The notes under the pieces: model-generated
Databases searched by the model: none
The model's input: the letters and a program-made list of their open reading frames with translations, nothing else
Told to the model about the DNA's origin: nothing
Source: Clostridiales bacterium UBA4362
GTDB taxonomy: Bacteria; Bacillota; Clostridia; TANB77; CAG-508
Assembly: GCA_002393975.1 (NCBI GenBank)
Contig: DGSM01000083.1
Span: forward strand, 1 to 15,545
Direction: 5' to 3'
Length of the DNA stretch: 15,545 bases
Made by a program: the position numbers and the translations under genes
In this document: in pieces, positions 14,767 to 15,545 of the stretch
Layout: the number at the start of each line of letters is the position of its first letter
Numbering within the stretch: position 1 is the first letter of the stretch

Positions 14767-15105
14767 ATGAAATTAGTTGAAATACGTTGCCCAAATTGTG
14801 GAGGAGATATAAAAGCAAATCCAGAAAAAGAAAAATTAGTTTGTGGATATTGCCACACTGAATTTTTAGTAGATGATGAAGTGAAAAAGATTGAAACACA
14901 CCATACATATACTGATGAAGCTGAAATAAAGAAAGCTGAAGTCGAAAAGGAAATAGAGTTAAAGAAACTTGAAATTGAAGAAGAAAAAGCTAAATCGAAA
15001 AGAAAATTTAAAATTATTATTTTTGGAACTATAGTTGTTTTTATTATAATAGGAATTCCAATTTTAGTTAACTTAAATAAAAGTGGTTTTACTAGTATTT
15101 TTTAA
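14767..15105 (+). CDS. Zinc-ribbon, coiled-coil, membrane-tailed small protein, 112 aa
   Basis: Start chosen at ATG 14767, behind GGTGAGG (14755-14761, five bases away); a TTG 42 bases upstream has no RBS. The N-terminus is a zinc ribbon of two knuckles, CPNCGG (Cys8, Cys11) and CGYCHTEF (Cys26, Cys29). Residues ~49-80 are almost wholly Glu/Lys/Ile/Leu with heptad-like spacing, predicted to be a coiled coil. A single helix follows (~81-102) and then a short tail. The ribbon and coil should therefore be cytoplasmic and the end membrane-embedded. Such proteins occur widely in gut Bacillota next to secreted genes, but no biochemical role is known to me. It follows the DUF6591-like gene and shares its promoter, with a strong terminator after it. 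Confidence 0.87.
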   Translation: MKLVEIRCPNCGGDIKANPEKEKLVCGYCHTEFLVDDEVKKIETHHTYTDEAEIKKAEVEKEIELKKLEIEEEKAKSKRKFKIIIFGTIVVFIIIGIPILVNLNKSGFTSIF

Positions 15106-15127
15106 AGTCAAGTATTCGAGGTTATAA

Positions 15128-15157
15128 AAAGAGATACAGGTTCTGTATCTCTTTATT
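15128..15157 (+). terminator. Intrinsic terminator of the 13564-15105 operon
   Basis: A perfect 12-bp stem (AAAGAGATACAG at 15128-15139 with CTGTATCTCTTT at 15143-15154) has a 3-base loop and lies 22 bases after the TAA. The T-tract is short (TTTATTAT) but the stem is long. Confidence 0.85.
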
Positions 15158-15189
15158 ATGTGCGACGATTGACGTCGCACAAGTAAAAC

Positions 15190-15206
15190 CACGTGCTATG
15201 CACGTG
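15190..15206 (+). repeat. Hairpin, candidate left-end recognition site of the IS200-type element
   Basis: CACGTGC and GCACGTG form a 7-bp stem with a TAT loop. Y1 HUH transposases of this family bind a short imperfect hairpin near each end; the position and size fit. This is inferred, not shown. Confidence 0.5.
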
Positions 15207-15236
15207 AGCACTGAAAAAGCGATAGCGTTGAGAGAG

Positions 15237-15300
15237 AAACCTCCTTTTGATAATATTAAAACAATTATTTTGCCAATTGTTATATATCAAAAGGAGGTTT
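15237..15300 (+). promoter_or_regulatory. Long stem-loop that masks the transposase ribosome binding site
   Basis: AAACCTCCTTTTGATA (15237-15252) is the exact complement of TATCAAAAGGAGGTTT (15285-15300), and an inner 7-bp stem (AACAATT 15260-15266 with AATTGTT 15275-15281) extends it. The right arm holds AAGGAGG, the RBS for ATG 15302. In IS200 a stem-loop of this type is known to repress transposase translation. Confidence 0.82.
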
Positions 15301-15301
15301 T

Positions 15302-15545
15302 ATGAAGTTTATAAAAAATGATGATGAGAGCAGTTTGTCTCATACAAAATGGAATTGTTAGTACCATATAGTATTCATACCCAAATATAGAAGGAAAGCA
15401 ATATATAACAAACTGCGAAAAGATATAGGATCATATATTCGAAGGTTATGCGATTATAAAGGGGTGGAAATAATAGAAGCAAATGCCTGTGCCGACCACT
15501 TTCATATGCTAGTTAAAATTCCACCCAAGATGAGTATATCATCAT
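15302..15545 (+). pseudogene. tnpA: IS200-type transposase gene with TAG at codon 20, truncated by window end
   Basis: ATG at 15302 behind AAGGAGG begins MKFIKNDDESSLSHTKWNC, then TAG at 15359-15361, then continues in the same frame as YHIVFIPKYRRKAIY ... VEIIEANACADHFHMLVKIPPKMSISS to the window edge. The usual IS200 sequence reads WNCKYHIVF, so TAG replaces a Lys codon, most simply by one A-to-T change (AAG to TAG). The HUH motif is intact as DHFHML. Family proteins have about 150 residues; about 60 codons after the stop are visible, and the catalytic Tyr is out of view. No good start follows the stop before the HUH motif, so this copy should not make active transposase by itself. Confidence 0.85.

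Larger units (their letters stand above)
15157..15545 (+). mobile_element. Left end and transposase 5' part of an IS200-type (IS200/IS605 family) element
   Basis: The call rests on the IS200-like transposase sequence at 15302-15545 and the hairpin-rich leader before it: a 9-bp stem (TGTGCGACG/CGTCGCACA, 15159-15181), a 7-bp stem (CACGTGC/GCACGTG, 15190-15206), and the 16-bp RBS-masking stem. In this family the ends are subterminal hairpins, not inverted repeats, and the second hairpin is a good candidate for the transposase recognition site. The exact left boundary is not defined; it is probably just after the operon terminator. The right end is outside the window. Confidence 0.75.

Noticed and set aside
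15159..15206. Hairpins as a CRISPR or a small-RNA gene
   Set aside because: The two palindromes differ in sequence and are not regularly spaced repeats; their place before an IS200 transposase explains them.
15359..15361. TAG reassigned to an amino acid, which would repair the transposase
   Set aside because: TAG is the stop codon of the BspA-like gene at 11402-11404, at the same place where the paralogues use TAA, so TAG works as a stop here.

Overview
The window is A+T-rich bacterial DNA from a Gram-positive lineage. The signs are strong AGGAGG-type ribosome binding sites, sigma-A-like promoters, BspA-type leucine-rich-repeat surface proteins with a C-terminal wall-sorting signal, and an IS200 element. 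It most resembles an uncultured, host-associated Bacillota (Clostridia-like) genome; I cannot name the genus. Nearly every gene encodes a protein with a signal peptide or membrane anchor, so this is a cell-surface accessory region. No tRNA, rRNA, CRISPR array or central-metabolism gene was seen.

Layout. (1) 1-3957: the 3' end of one BspA-like surface protein with its terminator, then a complete 1071-residue BspA-like protein with two leucine-rich-repeat blocks, SHIRT-like and MucBP-like repeats and an NPKTDD sorting signal. (2) 4062-5909, minus strand: a membrane-anchored, probably propeller-like extracellular protein. (3) 6163-7681: a strong promoter driving two small membrane or secreted proteins of unknown role, then a 37-codon ORF that looks truncated. 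(4) 7769-9415, minus strand: a membrane protein gene of clearly higher G+C with its own promoter and terminator, probably a later arrival. (5) 9698-13123: a third BspA-like protein, a secreted unknown protein with an in-frame TGA near its start, and a sortase-fold protein whose catalytic His and Cys positions are Asn and Ser. (6) 13124-13563: an apparently decayed non-coding stretch ending in a promoter whose spacer is a (TA)12 repeat. (7) 13564-15105: a membrane-anchored DUF6591-like protein followed by a zinc-ribbon/coiled-coil/membrane protein. (8) about 15157 to the end: the left end of an IS200-type element whose transposase gene has a TAG at codon 20.

How it may work together. The BspA-like proteins are probably exported, cleaved at NPKTDD by a sortase encoded elsewhere, and displayed as adhesins. 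The operon at 9698-13123 joins such a substrate to a sortase-like protein that should not catalyse transpeptidation, which suggests either a non-catalytic accessory role or decay. The near-identical 3' ends of three BspA-like genes could recombine with one another. The TA-repeat promoter suggests ON/OFF or graded switching of the gene pair at 13564-15105. Functional statements for the unrecognised genes are inference.
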